NCBI RefSeq assembly: GCF_963675065.1 | Contig: NZ_OY775906.1 | Coordinates: 1,218,001-1,282,000 of the forward strand | DNA length: 64,000 nt | Source of the DNA: an uncultured Draconibacterium sp. | GTDB taxonomy: Bacteria > Bacteroidota > Bacteroidia > Bacteroidales > Prolixibacteraceae | Direction: 5' to 3' | Notes under the pieces: model-generated | Seen by the model: the letters and a program-made list of their open reading frames with translations, nothing else | Told to the model about the DNA's origin: nothing | The model's database searches: none | Program-made: the position numbers and the translations under genes | In this document: one piece after another, positions 39,188 through 48,529 of the stretch | How the letters are laid out: each line of letters opens with the position of its first letter | How positions within the stretch are numbered: the stretch's first letter is position 1

Positions 39188-40993
39188 ATGCTGACTATGA
39201 TTGATTTTTTACCGAGTAACAGTCTTATTCAACTGATAACCGCTTTTACTGCCATCGGAACATGTTTACTTTTATGGAAATTCAGAAAAGCAGTTGAGGT
39301 ACGTTTCCTGATTCTACTGGAAGTTTTTGTTGCCATTTGGGCATTCAGTTACGCGCTTGAATTTGGAACTCTTCTTCTGGAAGAGAAAATGTTTTACTCG
39401 CAATTATCGTACCTGGGCATTGCATTTATTCCGGTTTCGTATTTCTTTTTCACCATCGCGTTTAGTCAAAAATTTAATTTGGTAAATAAACAAAGTATTT
39501 TTCTTGCAATGATTATTCCAATAATTACGTTAGTACTGGTATTTACCAACGATAAACACGGACTTATCTGGAAAAATTACACCTTAGACAGCAGCACCAA
39601 CATGCTGTATTATAAACATGGAATTTGGTTTTGGATTTTCGATATATATGCATTTACACTAATTTGCTGGGGGATTTTTAACCTGATTAGTTCAATTTCG
39701 ACCTTTACCCGTTTTTACAAAAAACAAATTCGAATATTGATCATTGCCTCGCTTATTCCGGTAATTGCCAACCTGATGTATATTTTTAACATTAATCCAA
39801 TTCCGGGTTTCGACTGGACCACCGTTTCGTTTGTTTTAACCGGATTGATTATTGCAATTGGCATATTCCGCTACAAAATTTTTGAGTTGATTCCGCTTGC
39901 CCGCGAAAAACTGCTTGGTACTATGAATGAAGGAGTTTTGGTAATCAATACTAACGGGATTATTGAAGAAGCCAATCCGGCCCTATTAAAAACATTTAGT
40001 CTGAATGAAAATACAATCATTCACTCCAACCTGGTTAATACATTTGAGAAATTTCCGAATATTATTGAGCTTCTTCAGTCGGAAAACGACAGTTTTACCG
40101 ACTTTGAGCTTCAAAGCAACAATCAAACCTACTACTATCAAATCAGGGTTTCAACGCTTTACGACAAGCTGGGAAAACTTAGCGGAAAACTGATGGTTTT
40201 AAGCGATGTTTCTTCAATTCGACTGGCTAAAAATCAGCTTACCAAAAGCAACGAAAAGCTAAAAGAACAAAACAGACGAAACGAAAAGCTCATCGACGAC
40301 CTGGATGCCTATGCCCATACGCTGGCTCACGATCTGAAAAACTCGTTAGGCGTGATCTTTTCATCAAGCGATATTATTTTAGGAGCGATTGAAGAGGGTG
40401 ATATGGATACGATTAAGGAATTTTCGGCAGTGATAAAAGAATCGTCGGCTAAAACCATAAGCGTAACCAACGAGTTGCTGAAAATGGCCACTGCCGGCCA
40501 CGAAGATGTTGAAACCACACCTATAAAGATGGAGCAGGTTTATGCTGCCGCAGTGGCACAGATTACTGATATTGTTACCGATTATAAGGCTTCAATTGAA
40601 ATAGAAAACAGCTGGATTGATGCGCAGGCTTACGCGCCGTGGATTGAAGAAATATGGATAAACCTGTTATCGAATGCCATGAAATACGGTGGTGTTCCTC
40701 CGGAGATAAAAGTGGGCTGCGAACTTAGCGGAAAAGGAATGGTGAAGTACTGGGTGAAAGACAACGGCGATGGTATTCCTGCCGATCAACACGTAAAAAT
40801 ATTCAGGAAACATACGCGTCTGCAACCCGACAAAGCCGGTGGATACGGACTTGGGCTATCGATTGTAAAACGTATTATCGAAAAACTGGGGGGCAAAGTG
40901 GGTGTTGAAAGCAGCGGCGAACAAGGTGCCGGATCGTTGTTCTATTTTAAATTACCTGTTGTATCAACCAAATCAATTGAAGAAACGCATTAG
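39188..40993 (+). CDS. Membrane histidine kinase with 7TM input and PAS domains
   Basis: 601 residues. Seven membrane helices (about 10-225) of the 7TM histidine-kinase N-terminal type, a PAS domain (about 235-345, MNEGVLVINTNGIIEEANPA), a HisKA with AHTLAHDLKNSLG, and HATPase boxes INLLSNAMKYGG, DNGDGIP and GYGLGLSIV. It ends in a 21-bp tail-to-tail overlap with the serine hydrolase. No response regulator is adjacent. Signal unknown. Confidence 0.85.
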   Translation: MLTMIDFLPSNSLIQLITAFTAIGTCLLLWKFRKAVEVRFLILLEVFVAIWAFSYALEFGTLLLEEKMFYSQLSYLGIAFIPVSYFFFTIAFSQKFNLVNKQSIFLAMIIPIITLVLVFTNDKHGLIWKNYTLDSSTNMLYYKHGIWFWIFDIYAFTLICWGIFNLISSISTFTRFYKKQIRILIIASLIPVIANLMYIFNINPIPGFDWTTVSFVLTGLIIAIGIFRYKIFELIPLAREKLLGTMNEGVLVINTNGIIEEANPALLKTFSLNENTIIHSNLVNTFEKFPNIIELLQSENDSFTDFELQSNNQTYYYQIRVSTLYDKLGKLSGKLMVLSDVSSIRLAKNQLTKSNEKLKEQNRRNEKLIDDLDAYAHTLAHDLKNSLGVIFSSSDIILGAIEEGDMDTIKEFSAVIKESSAKTISVTNELLKMATAGHEDVETTPIKMEQVYAAAVAQITDIVTDYKASIEIENSWIDAQAYAPWIEEIWINLLSNAMKYGGVPPEIKVGCELSGKGMVKYWVKDNGDGIPADQHVKIFRKHTRLQPDKAGGYGLGLSIVKRIIEKLGGKVGVESSGEQGAGSLFYFKLPVVSTKSIEETH

Positions 40994-42064
40994 TATTTCC
41001 CACATTTCATCGTGAAATAACACCGGCAACAGCGAATTACCGGGCGCCTCACCCATTCGAACCACCACAATACTTTCACTTGGTAAGACCTCAATAAACT
41101 GACCATTTTTACCCATAGCCGCAATAAGTTCATCCGGCGCATGCGGACTCATGCTGCTATTTAGCGGAGCTGTAAAACCGGGCAATACAACCGAGCCTTT
41201 CCCGTTTAACCACCATAAATACCCGTATGAAAGATTCAAGTTTTGTGAGGTGTTCACCATTGCATTAAAATAACTTTTATCGCTTACTACTTCTTTGCCA
41301 TTCCATTCACCTTCGTTTTGAATGAGCAAACCAAAACGAGCGGCATCACGCGCAGTACTCCAATAAATATTATTGTAGCCACTTTTAATCCAGTTCCCGT
41401 TTATCCCTGTCTTTTGGCCCAAATATTCGGCAGTAAACCGGTTATAATCTAAATCAGCTGCCGTAGCAACAACTTCCTCAAGTAAAGTGTATGGTGCGTT
41501 ATGATAAAACCATTCCTCTCCGGCATCAACTCCGTAAGTTAAACACTCAGGCAAAGTGCAATCCAGGTCGCCAACCTGGTGGTTTAATCCGCTGGTCATG
41601 CTTAGCTGGTGTTTAATGGTTATCAGGTTTTCCTTTTCTAAGTCCATATTAGTCCATCCATTTCCGAGATAATCTGAGGTTTTATCATCAATAGACAGCA
41701 TACCTTCTTGTTGTGCAATTCCTACCAAAACTGCTGTCAGCGACTTTCCTGCGGATGCCCAATACCATTTCGAGTTTTTATCGAACGAAGAAATATTCAG
41801 AATATCTTTTCCCCAATATTCTTCAACAACTATGCGTCCATTTTCCAGAATCAAAAAAGCTCTTGTATTATTGGTCTTCAAAAAATCGTAAAGCTCGTTT
41901 AATACTCCTTCGTTCCATCCAAGTTCTGAAACGGACGTATTTTCCCAGGTTTCCGAATCTGTTGGAGGAAAGTATATTTCTGCCTCTTTTGGATTGTCGA
42001 CAACTGTATCATCGGAACATCCGAGGAATAAAAACAGGGCTATAAGTATGGTGAAACGAAACAT
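40973..42064 (-). CDS. Serine hydrolase lipoprotein (beta-lactamase fold)
   Basis: 363 residues from the ATG at 42064, chosen because it begins a proper lipoprotein signal (MFRFTILIALFLFLGC). The fold has a SxxK box in WASAGKSLTAV and a YNRFTAEYL stretch in the Tyr region. The third motif (KTG-like) is not clear, so the exact activity is open (esterase or peptidase). The frame stays open for 46 codons upstream. It overlaps the histidine kinase gene by 21 bp at the 3' end. Confidence 0.75.
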   Translation of the reverse strand: MFRFTILIALFLFLGCSDDTVVDNPKEAEIYFPPTDSETWENTSVSELGWNEGVLNELYDFLKTNNTRAFLILENGRIVVEEYWGKDILNISSFDKNSKWYWASAGKSLTAVLVGIAQQEGMLSIDDKTSDYLGNGWTNMDLEKENLITIKHQLSMTSGLNHQVGDLDCTLPECLTYGVDAGEEWFYHNAPYTLLEEVVATAADLDYNRFTAEYLGQKTGINGNWIKSGYNNIYWSTARDAARFGLLIQNEGEWNGKEVVSDKSYFNAMVNTSQNLNLSYGYLWWLNGKGSVVLPGFTAPLNSSMSPHAPDELIAAMGKNGQFIEVLPSESIVVVRMGEAPGNSLLPVLFHDEMWEILMRFFN

Positions 42065-42387
42065 GAATAATGATTTTTGATTCTTCAATATACTAATTTT
42101 ATTTATCCGGGTTGATGCGGTTGCAAACTCTTCTGCAGCCTGTTCAAGATACTTTTCTACATTTTTTATTGAATCCTCAACATCTGTCGCTTGCTCCATC
42201 ATTTTAGCCAGGTGATCGATTTTATACGCTTATATTTTCTCATGTGCGGGATCATTTCCGGGCCGCCGGACTTTATTACCCTTGTGCACGGAAACACTCT
42301 TAATCAACAACTTACATACTTTATCATTTATTTGCTTTTTAGCGAAAATTATGTTTATTTTAAGGGCAAAATCAAAAACTATTCCCG
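42065..42387. other. Intergenic region between the serine hydrolase and the recombinase
   Basis: No complete gene is seen. On the minus strand 42065-42225 is open in the serine-hydrolase frame and encodes a charged helical peptide (EQATDVEDSIKNVEKYLEQ), perhaps a remnant or a short upstream gene. The remaining part up to 42387 shows AT-rich sequence that should hold the recombinase promoter; no clear Bacteroidota promoter was identified. Confidence 0.4.
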
Positions 42388-43518
42388 TTGAATACGCGCC
42401 CGCAAATAAAGCTTGAATATGCGAAACACGCCCAGCAGGACGTTCTCCTGATCCGATTTCCCTTTAACTTTTCTTTAAAGGAAAAATTAAAGCAAACATT
42501 TCCGGTGTTATGGAGCAAGCAACTGCGAAGCTGGTATGTATTGAAACATGATTTCGACTACAGTCGGTTTATGCAAGAATTTAAGGTTTTGGCTGATATC
42601 GACGATTCTTCATTAAACTTAAATAACCGGGCTGTTTATACCACCCCGCTGAAACGAAATTACGATTACCGTAAAAACATAAAGCTGCCGAATGGGTACA
42701 TGGAATTACTTCAACAAAAACGTTACAGCGAAAATACGATAAAGACTTACTCGGGATATTTCAAGGATTTCATGCACTATTTTGAAGGCAGGGATTTATC
42801 TCTGGTTGAATTGCATGAAATAAATAATTATATCCTGGCTTTAATCCAGTCGGCTAATATTTCAGGAAGCGAACAAAATCAGCGCATCAATTCGATTAAA
42901 TTTTACTATGAAAAGGTTCTGCGAAGAGAGAAACAATTGATAAATATTGAACGACCACGCAAAGAAAAAGCATTGCCCGATACGCTGAGTAAAAACGAAA
43001 TTCGGCTTATTTTGGATAATACAGCAAATATTAAACACAAATGTATGCTTGAATTGATATACTCGGCAGGATTACGCAGGAACGAGATTTTGCAAATGAA
43101 GTTAAAGGACATTGATTCGGAAAGGTTGTTGGTTAAGATATGCGGAGGCAAAGGTCGAAAGGACAGGTATTCGCTTTTATCTAAAAGTGTATTAACCCAT
43201 TTGAAGCAGTATTTTATAGCGTATAAACCAAAATATTGGTTATTTGAAGGCCTGAACGGAAGCCAGTATTCAAGTACAAGTATTACACGGGTTTTAAAGA
43301 GTTCGGCCAAGAAAGCAGGGATTAAAAAAAGGGTTCATCTGCATATGCTCCGTCACTCGTTTGCCACCCACTTGCTGGAACAGGGTACTAACCTAAGGGT
43401 AATACAAAACTTGCTGGGGCATGAGAGCATTCAAACCACCGAGATTTACACCCATGTATCGAATTTAGAGTTAACGAAGGTTGTAAATCCAATTGATGAG
43501 ATAATAAACAACACATGA
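42388..43518 (+). CDS. Tyrosine recombinase of the cassette array (integron-integrase analogue)
   Basis: 376 residues. An N-terminal domain (about 1-80, with LWSKQLRSWYVLKHD) of the kind common in Bacteroidota recombinases precedes a core-binding domain (about 98-180) and a catalytic domain with Arg230 (GLRRNE), Lys255 (GGKGRKD), His319-x-x-Arg322, His345 (LLGHES) and nucleophile Tyr354. The extra segment of about 20 residues that marks true IntI between the Lys and the His-x-x-Arg boxes is absent. The start is TTG at 42388; no ATG lies upstream in frame and the next internal ATG (residue 62) would cut the N-domain. It runs in the same direction as the cassettes, unlike classic intI. It probably excises and inserts the cassettes. 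Confidence 0.85.
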   Translation: MNTRPQIKLEYAKHAQQDVLLIRFPFNFSLKEKLKQTFPVLWSKQLRSWYVLKHDFDYSRFMQEFKVLADIDDSSLNLNNRAVYTTPLKRNYDYRKNIKLPNGYMELLQQKRYSENTIKTYSGYFKDFMHYFEGRDLSLVELHEINNYILALIQSANISGSEQNQRINSIKFYYEKVLRREKQLINIERPRKEKALPDTLSKNEIRLILDNTANIKHKCMLELIYSAGLRRNEILQMKLKDIDSERLLVKICGGKGRKDRYSLLSKSVLTHLKQYFIAYKPKYWLFEGLNGSQYSSTSITRVLKSSAKKAGIKKRVHLHMLRHSFATHLLEQGTNLRVIQNLLGHESIQTTEIYTHVSNLELTKVVNPIDEIINNT

Positions 43519-43560
43519 AAAGTACCATTTACAAGCATATAGTATTAGAAATGACACTTT

Positions 43561-43620
43561 TTGTTACAGATATGAAAAATATAATGTGCATAAATGATTT
43601 GTTACTGATACGTTAGCAAC
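43561..43620 (+). other. attI-like site
   Basis: The first cassette begins at a GTT (43612-43614) 94 bases after the recombinase stop. Unlike the other boundaries there is no long folded site before it. Instead two 12-base direct repeats differing by one base, TTGTTACAGATA (43561-43572) and TTGTTACTGATA (43599-43610), lie 38 bases apart, the second touching the GTT. Paired direct repeats next to the crossover are a known trait of integron attI sites. Confidence 0.65.
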
Positions 43621-43658
43621 AAGCTTAAAAAGAAAGTAGTGCAATAAATAATAATCTA

Positions 43659-45899
43659 ATGAGAACAGAATATATTCGAACGAAAGTAAGACCATTTAAA
43701 AAGCTCTTTGTCATTGAGCCTGGCGACTACAGTTCATTTGCCAAAATCTTTCTTGAAATACAAAATGAAATTGATTCCATTAATAATCTGATTTTTGTTA
43801 ATAACGAGAAACTGTTCTCAGTAGTAAGTAAAGATTTTGTAAAAAGAAGTGACCCAGATATAATCCTAAATTTATCAAGTTTAGACGACGATAGACTTTC
43901 TGATTTCTTTGGAGTTTCTTCAGTAAAACCAATTTCAGAAAACTTCAAAATTGGGAGGTTTGGAACTACAATAGATTGTTTTACACATTTACCAGACACA
44001 TTAAATAAATTTTTTAGTGAGAATGAAATTAACAAAGACATATTGTCCGCAAATAGATTAGAAAATGTTGATGTTTCATTATTTGCTTGTATTAATTATG
44101 GATTGTTTCCTGAGGAAATTCAAGAACATCTGGAATTTTCGATATTTAAAGAATTAACTCCTAGAAGATTAAGCACCAATATTGATTTGATTGATAATCT
44201 TTTTGAAAAAAATAAGAAATTTTGTCAATTGACAAATCAAATTGGAGGATTTGGAGGTTCTCGTGATGGAACGAGTATCTATGAAATAGACTATAATTCA
44301 GAAGGCTACTTCTCAGATTCAAAGAAATATTTCATAGTATCTGCCAAAGATGATTTTGAAACAATTACATACTTCTGGAATATTCGTTCTTATTATACTA
44401 ATTCTAATATTGCTTGGGTGCCAATAACTTTGTTAGGCCAAATTGGTCAACTTGTTGAAGAAGACTCAACTTTTGTGTGCTTTGATAAGGAGTCATTAGA
44501 GTCTATTGAAAAAAATTATAGCTCAACTAAAATAATTCAACCATCAAGATTGCATTTTCGGAATAGAAATGAAAGGTGGAAATTTTATGAGCATGATAGG
44601 ACAATTAATATTAATGATGAAGAATTAATAATACAACACCCAGTCGGCAAGAGTTTTTCAGATATAGGATTGGGTTGCGCTTTTGTGTTAGAGATTATAG
44701 GTTTAGAAGAATTTGTCTATCCCAAAAGAAGAAACCTTGGCGAACTATTTTTCCCAAAACATTACGAACATAATTTATTTGAGGAACGATTTTTACGAAT
44801 TAGTGAAAATGGTCTATCAAAATATGTGGTTGAGTTTCACCCACTATCAACAAAAGATGTAGTTGAAACTATTAGACTGCCCAGTTTTTCAGAAGCAATA
44901 GATCATTTATTTAAGGATATTGGTTACAATTTAAAGAGAACGCAAAAATCATCAATCCTTGAACAATCAGTGAACTTGTTGGGAAGTTTGAATAATCTCG
45001 AATTGATTTCAAAACAAGAAATCTTTGAACTACTTGTTTCATTAACACCAAATGTAAGGACTGAAAAAGCGGTAAAGAAGCTCTTAAAAGAAATTGAATT
45101 AACAGTAAACCCTGATGACGTTCTTGGAATATTAGGAGAAATAAGAGAGAATGGAGGTGTTAATTTCCCTTCTGTTACCTATACGATTGAAGAAATTCTA
45201 GGAAAATCCTCTCTAAATGGGAATTCAAAAAAACAGCTCTTACCTTATTTACAAGAGCTCTATAATCTAGGTATTTTTTTAAGGGGGAAATTTTTTAAGT
45301 GTCCAAAATGTGAAAGTAATTTATGGATTCAAATAGATGATGTAGCAAGGCAAAACTACTGTGTTGAATGTAATAATGAAGTGAAACTTCCTGTTTATTT
45401 AAACAATAAACAAAGCAGTGACCATTATAGACTTAATCAATTATTTGTCAGGGCAATTGACCAAGGGCAACTAGCTACACTTTTGCTATTAAACTTTTTT
45501 TACATTCAAAAATATAGGGCTTTCAATTATTTATCCAATATCGAAATATACTCATCAGACAAGCTTCTTACTGATGTCGATTTATTAATTAGAATAGGGA
45601 AAAAGATTGGTTTATGCGAATGCAAATCGACAGGAGGATTTAACCTAAACCAGGCAATTGAACTTGTTGAATTAGGGAAAAAATTTAAATGTGACTTCAT
45701 TGCATTTTCTTGTCTAAATAATCTTGAAAGTAAAGAAATCAATGAATTGATGGAAAGGTTGAGGACTGAAGATGTTAATTTCCCAATTTTCATTTTGGGC
45801 TCTGAGTCCCTATTTAAACCAAATTCAAGAATCATTCAGAGCTTTTTTGAATTAAGGAGAGATGATACATTTAAAACAGGACCTTTTATAATAAAATAA
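43659..45899 (+). CDS. Cassette 1: large protein with zinc ribbon and PD-(D/E)XK-like nuclease motif
   Basis: 746 residues, family not recognised. The C-terminal third holds a zinc ribbon (CPKC 548-551, CVEC 568-571) followed by a nuclease-like motif: Asp641 in DVDLLIR, then Glu654-Cys-Lys656 (CECKS), matching the D...ExK pattern of restriction-type endonucleases. The N-terminal part is helical with an FGTTIDCF stretch and a possible sensor role. It is followed after 26 bp by an AbiGi-like gene in the same cassette. Together they look like a two-gene anti-phage module; this is an inference from motifs and position. Confidence 0.7.
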   Translation: MRTEYIRTKVRPFKKLFVIEPGDYSSFAKIFLEIQNEIDSINNLIFVNNEKLFSVVSKDFVKRSDPDIILNLSSLDDDRLSDFFGVSSVKPISENFKIGRFGTTIDCFTHLPDTLNKFFSENEINKDILSANRLENVDVSLFACINYGLFPEEIQEHLEFSIFKELTPRRLSTNIDLIDNLFEKNKKFCQLTNQIGGFGGSRDGTSIYEIDYNSEGYFSDSKKYFIVSAKDDFETITYFWNIRSYYTNSNIAWVPITLLGQIGQLVEEDSTFVCFDKESLESIEKNYSSTKIIQPSRLHFRNRNERWKFYEHDRTININDEELIIQHPVGKSFSDIGLGCAFVLEIIGLEEFVYPKRRNLGELFFPKHYEHNLFEERFLRISENGLSKYVVEFHPLSTKDVVETIRLPSFSEAIDHLFKDIGYNLKRTQKSSILEQSVNLLGSLNNLELISKQEIFELLVSLTPNVRTEKAVKKLLKEIELTVNPDDVLGILGEIRENGGVNFPSVTYTIEEILGKSSLNGNSKKQLLPYLQELYNLGIFLRGKFFKCPKCESNLWIQIDDVARQNYCVECNNEVKLPVYLNNKQSSDHYRLNQLFVRAIDQGQLATLLLLNFFYIQKYRAFNYLSNIEIYSSDKLLTDVDLLIRIGKKIGLCECKSTGGFNLNQAIELVELGKKFKCDFIAFSCLNNLESKEINELMERLRTEDVNFPIFILGSESLFKPNSRIIQSFFELRRDDTFKTGPFIIK

Positions 45900-45925
45900 A
45901 TTCCAGACTATATAACACACTAAAA

Positions 45926-46660
45926 ATGGATAAGGAAATTGAAATAAAATTTAAGCAAAAGAAAATTAATCATGTTTTTCACTACACAAAGAGATACGAT
46001 TGGTTACAAAAGATTCTTAAAACAGGATTCGCCCCTTCATACTGTTATGAGAGGATAAGCGATTCGGAATTTTTTATTCCAATGATTAGTTTTTGTAATA
46101 TTCCATTAAAAGACGTTGATAATTACATGCGTTACGGAAAGTATGGTATTGGAATGAGCATGGAATGGGCTGTTAGAAATAATATTTCACCAGTAATTTA
46201 TATTCATGACCAAACTCCATTCAGGGAATTTTATCATATGTTTTCAAATTTCAATAAATTTAACATAAATCCTGATTTCAAGAACATGACTGTACAAGTA
46301 GTTCAATTTCTGAAAAATTGGAAAACAAAACATAAAGGGAATGATATAATTACATATCATGAGAGAGAGTGGAGATACATCCCAGTCTTGGAAGATGATA
46401 AAAAAATCATTCAGAATACAGACCCCGAATTCAATGATTACATGGAAAAGGATAAGATGAAGAAACCCCATTTCCCTAAAAAAATATTAAAAATCGAACA
46501 AATATCGGATTTGAGGTACATAACAGTTACAAAAGACAAACAACGACATGAAATATTAGAATTATTGTACGATAGGTTTACGACTGAAAAGGTAACGAAT
46601 GCTATTGCTGAAGGGAAATTACTTATTCTTACAGCTGACCAATTGCATAATGATTTTTAG
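45926..46660 (+). CDS. Cassette 1: AbiGi-like abortive infection protein
   Basis: 244 residues. HVFHYTKRYDWLQKILKTGF near the N-terminus, then FCNIPLKDVDNYMRYGKYG and IGMSMEWAVRNNISPVIYIH resemble the AbiGi family (antitoxin side of the AbiG abortive infection system), from recall of the family. No AbiGii-type partner is present; the upstream nuclease-like gene may take its place. Soluble, probably cytoplasmic. Second gene of the cassette. Confidence 0.55.
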   Translation: MDKEIEIKFKQKKINHVFHYTKRYDWLQKILKTGFAPSYCYERISDSEFFIPMISFCNIPLKDVDNYMRYGKYGIGMSMEWAVRNNISPVIYIHDQTPFREFYHMFSNFNKFNINPDFKNMTVQVVQFLKNWKTKHKGNDIITYHEREWRYIPVLEDDKKIIQNTDPEFNDYMEKDKMKKPHFPKKILKIEQISDLRYITVTKDKQRHEILELLYDRFTTEKVTNAIAEGKLLILTADQLHNDF

Positions 46661-46669
46661 TAAAAGCCA

Positions 46670-46807
46670 GTTGCTAACAAATTGTAAATTGCATTGCTGG
46701 GTTCGTGGTGTGTCGTTCGCTGGATTCTCGCAACATCGTTCCGTCCTCGCGGACAGGAACGAGCTCCGAAATCCGCAACGACAACTTACAAGTGACCGTT
46801 GTGCGTC
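46670..46807 (+). other. attC-like site 1 (end of cassette 1)
   Basis: Left core GTTGCTAAC (46670-46678), right core at the GTT of 46798. The inner part forms a hairpin (GTTCC-GTCC / GGAC-A-GGAAC) and the outer arms pair imperfectly (TTGTAAATTG with CAACTTACAA). The left core is the reverse complement of the first nine bases of cassette 1 (GTTAGCAAC). Confidence 0.8.
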
Positions 46808-46826
46808 ATTTTGAAAAACCTAAAAC

Positions 46827-47420
46827 ATGGAGATTAATCATCGACAACAAAGTAAAAATTCAGAGTTTGAATCGTCATTATGGATTGATTTAAATAACGG
46901 CTCAAAGCGCCATATTGACTATATTGAAATTGAAAAAGCAATTAAAGACTTTTGCTTTATTAAACATGAGCTTTCAAATTATGACTATTTATATGCAAGC
47001 CAACTACTTTTTGACATTCACCTAAATTTACCTTATTGGGAATATCTATTCGTAGGCGGACAAATTAATAGAAATGAAAAAGATGAATTGGAAGAAAACG
47101 CATTGTTGACAATTTATCTCCTTTTCAAAGAAATTTATGAAGCAGAAGGCTATTGTTATCTTTTTAAGCACAAACTATTTGACACAATAAAGCAATCAAT
47201 CCAACGGTACAATCCCGACAATGACAGAAAAAGAAAATTGGTAGAAATCATTGTTTTTGCTCAAGACAATTATTCAAATGAAAGATTAAGTGACCAAAAT
47301 TCAGACCCATTAGAAAAGGCAGACCAACTATTAATGCAAAAATTAATAGAAAATGACAATTGGGTTTTAAATGAATCTGTAAAGAAATATTTCATTGACA
47401 AAGCAATGTCATTTAAATAA
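46827..47420 (+). CDS. Cassette 2: hypothetical protein
   Basis: 197 residues, not recognised. Mostly helical and charged; contains SSLWIDLNNGSKRHIDYIEIE and LNLPYWEYLFVGG. No signal peptide or membrane helix. It is the only gene of cassette 2 and starts 28 bases after the cassette junction, so cassette and gene fit each other closely. Confidence 0.6.
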   Translation: MEINHRQQSKNSEFESSLWIDLNNGSKRHIDYIEIEKAIKDFCFIKHELSNYDYLYASQLLFDIHLNLPYWEYLFVGGQINRNEKDELEENALLTIYLLFKEIYEAEGYCYLFKHKLFDTIKQSIQRYNPDNDRKRKLVEIIVFAQDNYSNERLSDQNSDPLEKADQLLMQKLIENDNWVLNESVKKYFIDKAMSFK

Positions 47421-47454
47421 AACTGGACATGATGAATAATAAAATAAAAAACGA

Positions 47455-47592
47455 ACGCACAACACAGTACATATTTCAGGGCGGGGTTTGGTGGTACGCC
47501 AACTGCGGATTCTCGCATCGCAGTTCCGTGTCCTTCGGACAGGAACGCTCTTCGAAATCCGCCCCGACAACATGTACCAACCGTTATAACCC
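47455..47592 (+). other. attC-like site 2 (end of cassette 2)
   Basis: Left core ACGCACAAC (47455-47463) is the reverse complement of the first nine bases of cassette 2 (GTTGTGCGT). Right core is the GTT at 47583. GTACAT pairs with ATGTAC and GGGCGG with CCGCCC on the outer arms; the centre folds as GTTCC-G-TGTCC-TTC-GGACA-GGAAC. Nearly identical to site 3 (three base differences seen). Confidence 0.85.
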
Positions 47593-47603
47593 ATTTTGAA
47601 AAA

Positions 47604-48143
47604 ATGAAATTAGCTTTTACGATATTAATCCTGACTTTAAGTTTTCAGAATTTATTCTGCCAAATTGATAGTGCATTTATCATTTTAAAGTCTGAATCAA
47701 ATATTGATACTATTTCAAAATTTGAAATATCAAAATCAAAAACTCATTTTTATAAAGCAGATTTAACCCCATGGAAAATTCTTAAAGACAGCGGAATGTT
47801 TAATGCACAAAATGAAAAAATTGGATTTTGGAAAGAATTTCCAATCGATACTACAATAATTGACTCGGATGATAATATAAAAGTACAAAACCCAAATTCT
47901 AAAATATTTGAGCCCAAAATTATCAGACTTGAAGGAAATTATAAAAATGGGAAAAAAGATGGTTTATGGAAGGAATACATTGCAAGCATTCGCTCGAAGC
48001 CTTTTTTCTGGGATTTGAATAAAACAAGTGAGTTCGAAAATAATTTGAAAAATGGAAGAGAAGTTTGGTTCGAGCCATTTTCAAAAGACACGATGATGAT
48101 ATTCTTATACAAAAATGACGAGCCAATAAAACAGATTAAATAA
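47604..48143 (+). CDS. Cassette 3: exported protein with a MORN/YwqK-like segment
   Basis: 179 residues. A signal peptide of about 19 residues ends in LFCQ. In the middle, LEGNYKNGKKDGLWKEY resembles the repeated GNYKNGKKDGxW pattern of MORN_2/YwqK-type proteins. Only one or two such units are visible. First of three genes in the cassette; the role is unknown. Confidence 0.6.
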   Translation: MKLAFTILILTLSFQNLFCQIDSAFIILKSESNIDTISKFEISKSKTHFYKADLTPWKILKDSGMFNAQNEKIGFWKEFPIDTTIIDSDDNIKVQNPNSKIFEPKIIRLEGNYKNGKKDGLWKEYIASIRSKPFFWDLNKTSEFENNLKNGREVWFEPFSKDTMMIFLYKNDEPIKQIK

Positions 48144-48145
48144 AA

Positions 48146-48529
48146 ATGGGGAATAAAGAGATTAAGAAAAGAAAAATTAATATGAAAAATCCATTACTAA
48201 AAGTAATAGGATTGGTATTTGTTCTGTCTTTAATCCTTTTGATACATGAAAAAAATAAAAACAAGGAATTAATATCCAACGGCGTTGAAAACATTGCAAT
48301 TGTAAAGTCATACAAACACGTTACTTTCCTTGACAACGAAAAATCAAAACAAACAATTTCGTTTCATCAGATAGGACTTGATTACCAATTTAACGGGATT
48401 AATTATTCAAAGACCTTGGAAATAGACTTGCAGGAATTCAAAAATAAAATTGGACATAAATTAAATAATGGAGATACAATAAAAATAAAACATTCAATGA
48501 GGAATCCTGAAAATGTGATTGTTGAATGA
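48146..48529 (+). CDS. Cassette 3: single-helix membrane protein
   Basis: 127 residues with one membrane helix (about 15-35; an alternative start at 48182 would place it at the N-terminus). The rest is a beta-rich domain ending HSMRNPENVIVE, typical of small membrane-bound beta domains. Its stop overlaps the next gene's ATG by four bases (ATGA), pointing to coupled translation. Confidence 0.55.
   Translation: MGNKEIKKRKINMKNPLLKVIGLVFVLSLILLIHEKNKNKELISNGVENIAIVKSYKHVTFLDNEKSKQTISFHQIGLDYQFNGINYSKTLEIDLQEFKNKIGHKLNNGDTIKIKHSMRNPENVIVE

Noticed and set aside
42065..42202. Long N-terminal extension of the serine hydrolase from 42202
   Set aside because: It would bury the lipoprotein signal peptide that starts at 42064.
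42388..43518. Phage or ICE integrase, or housekeeping XerC/XerD
   Set aside because: No phage, conjugation or excisionase genes and no long att direct repeat are found. The gene is instead followed by ten units sharing one type of folded boundary.
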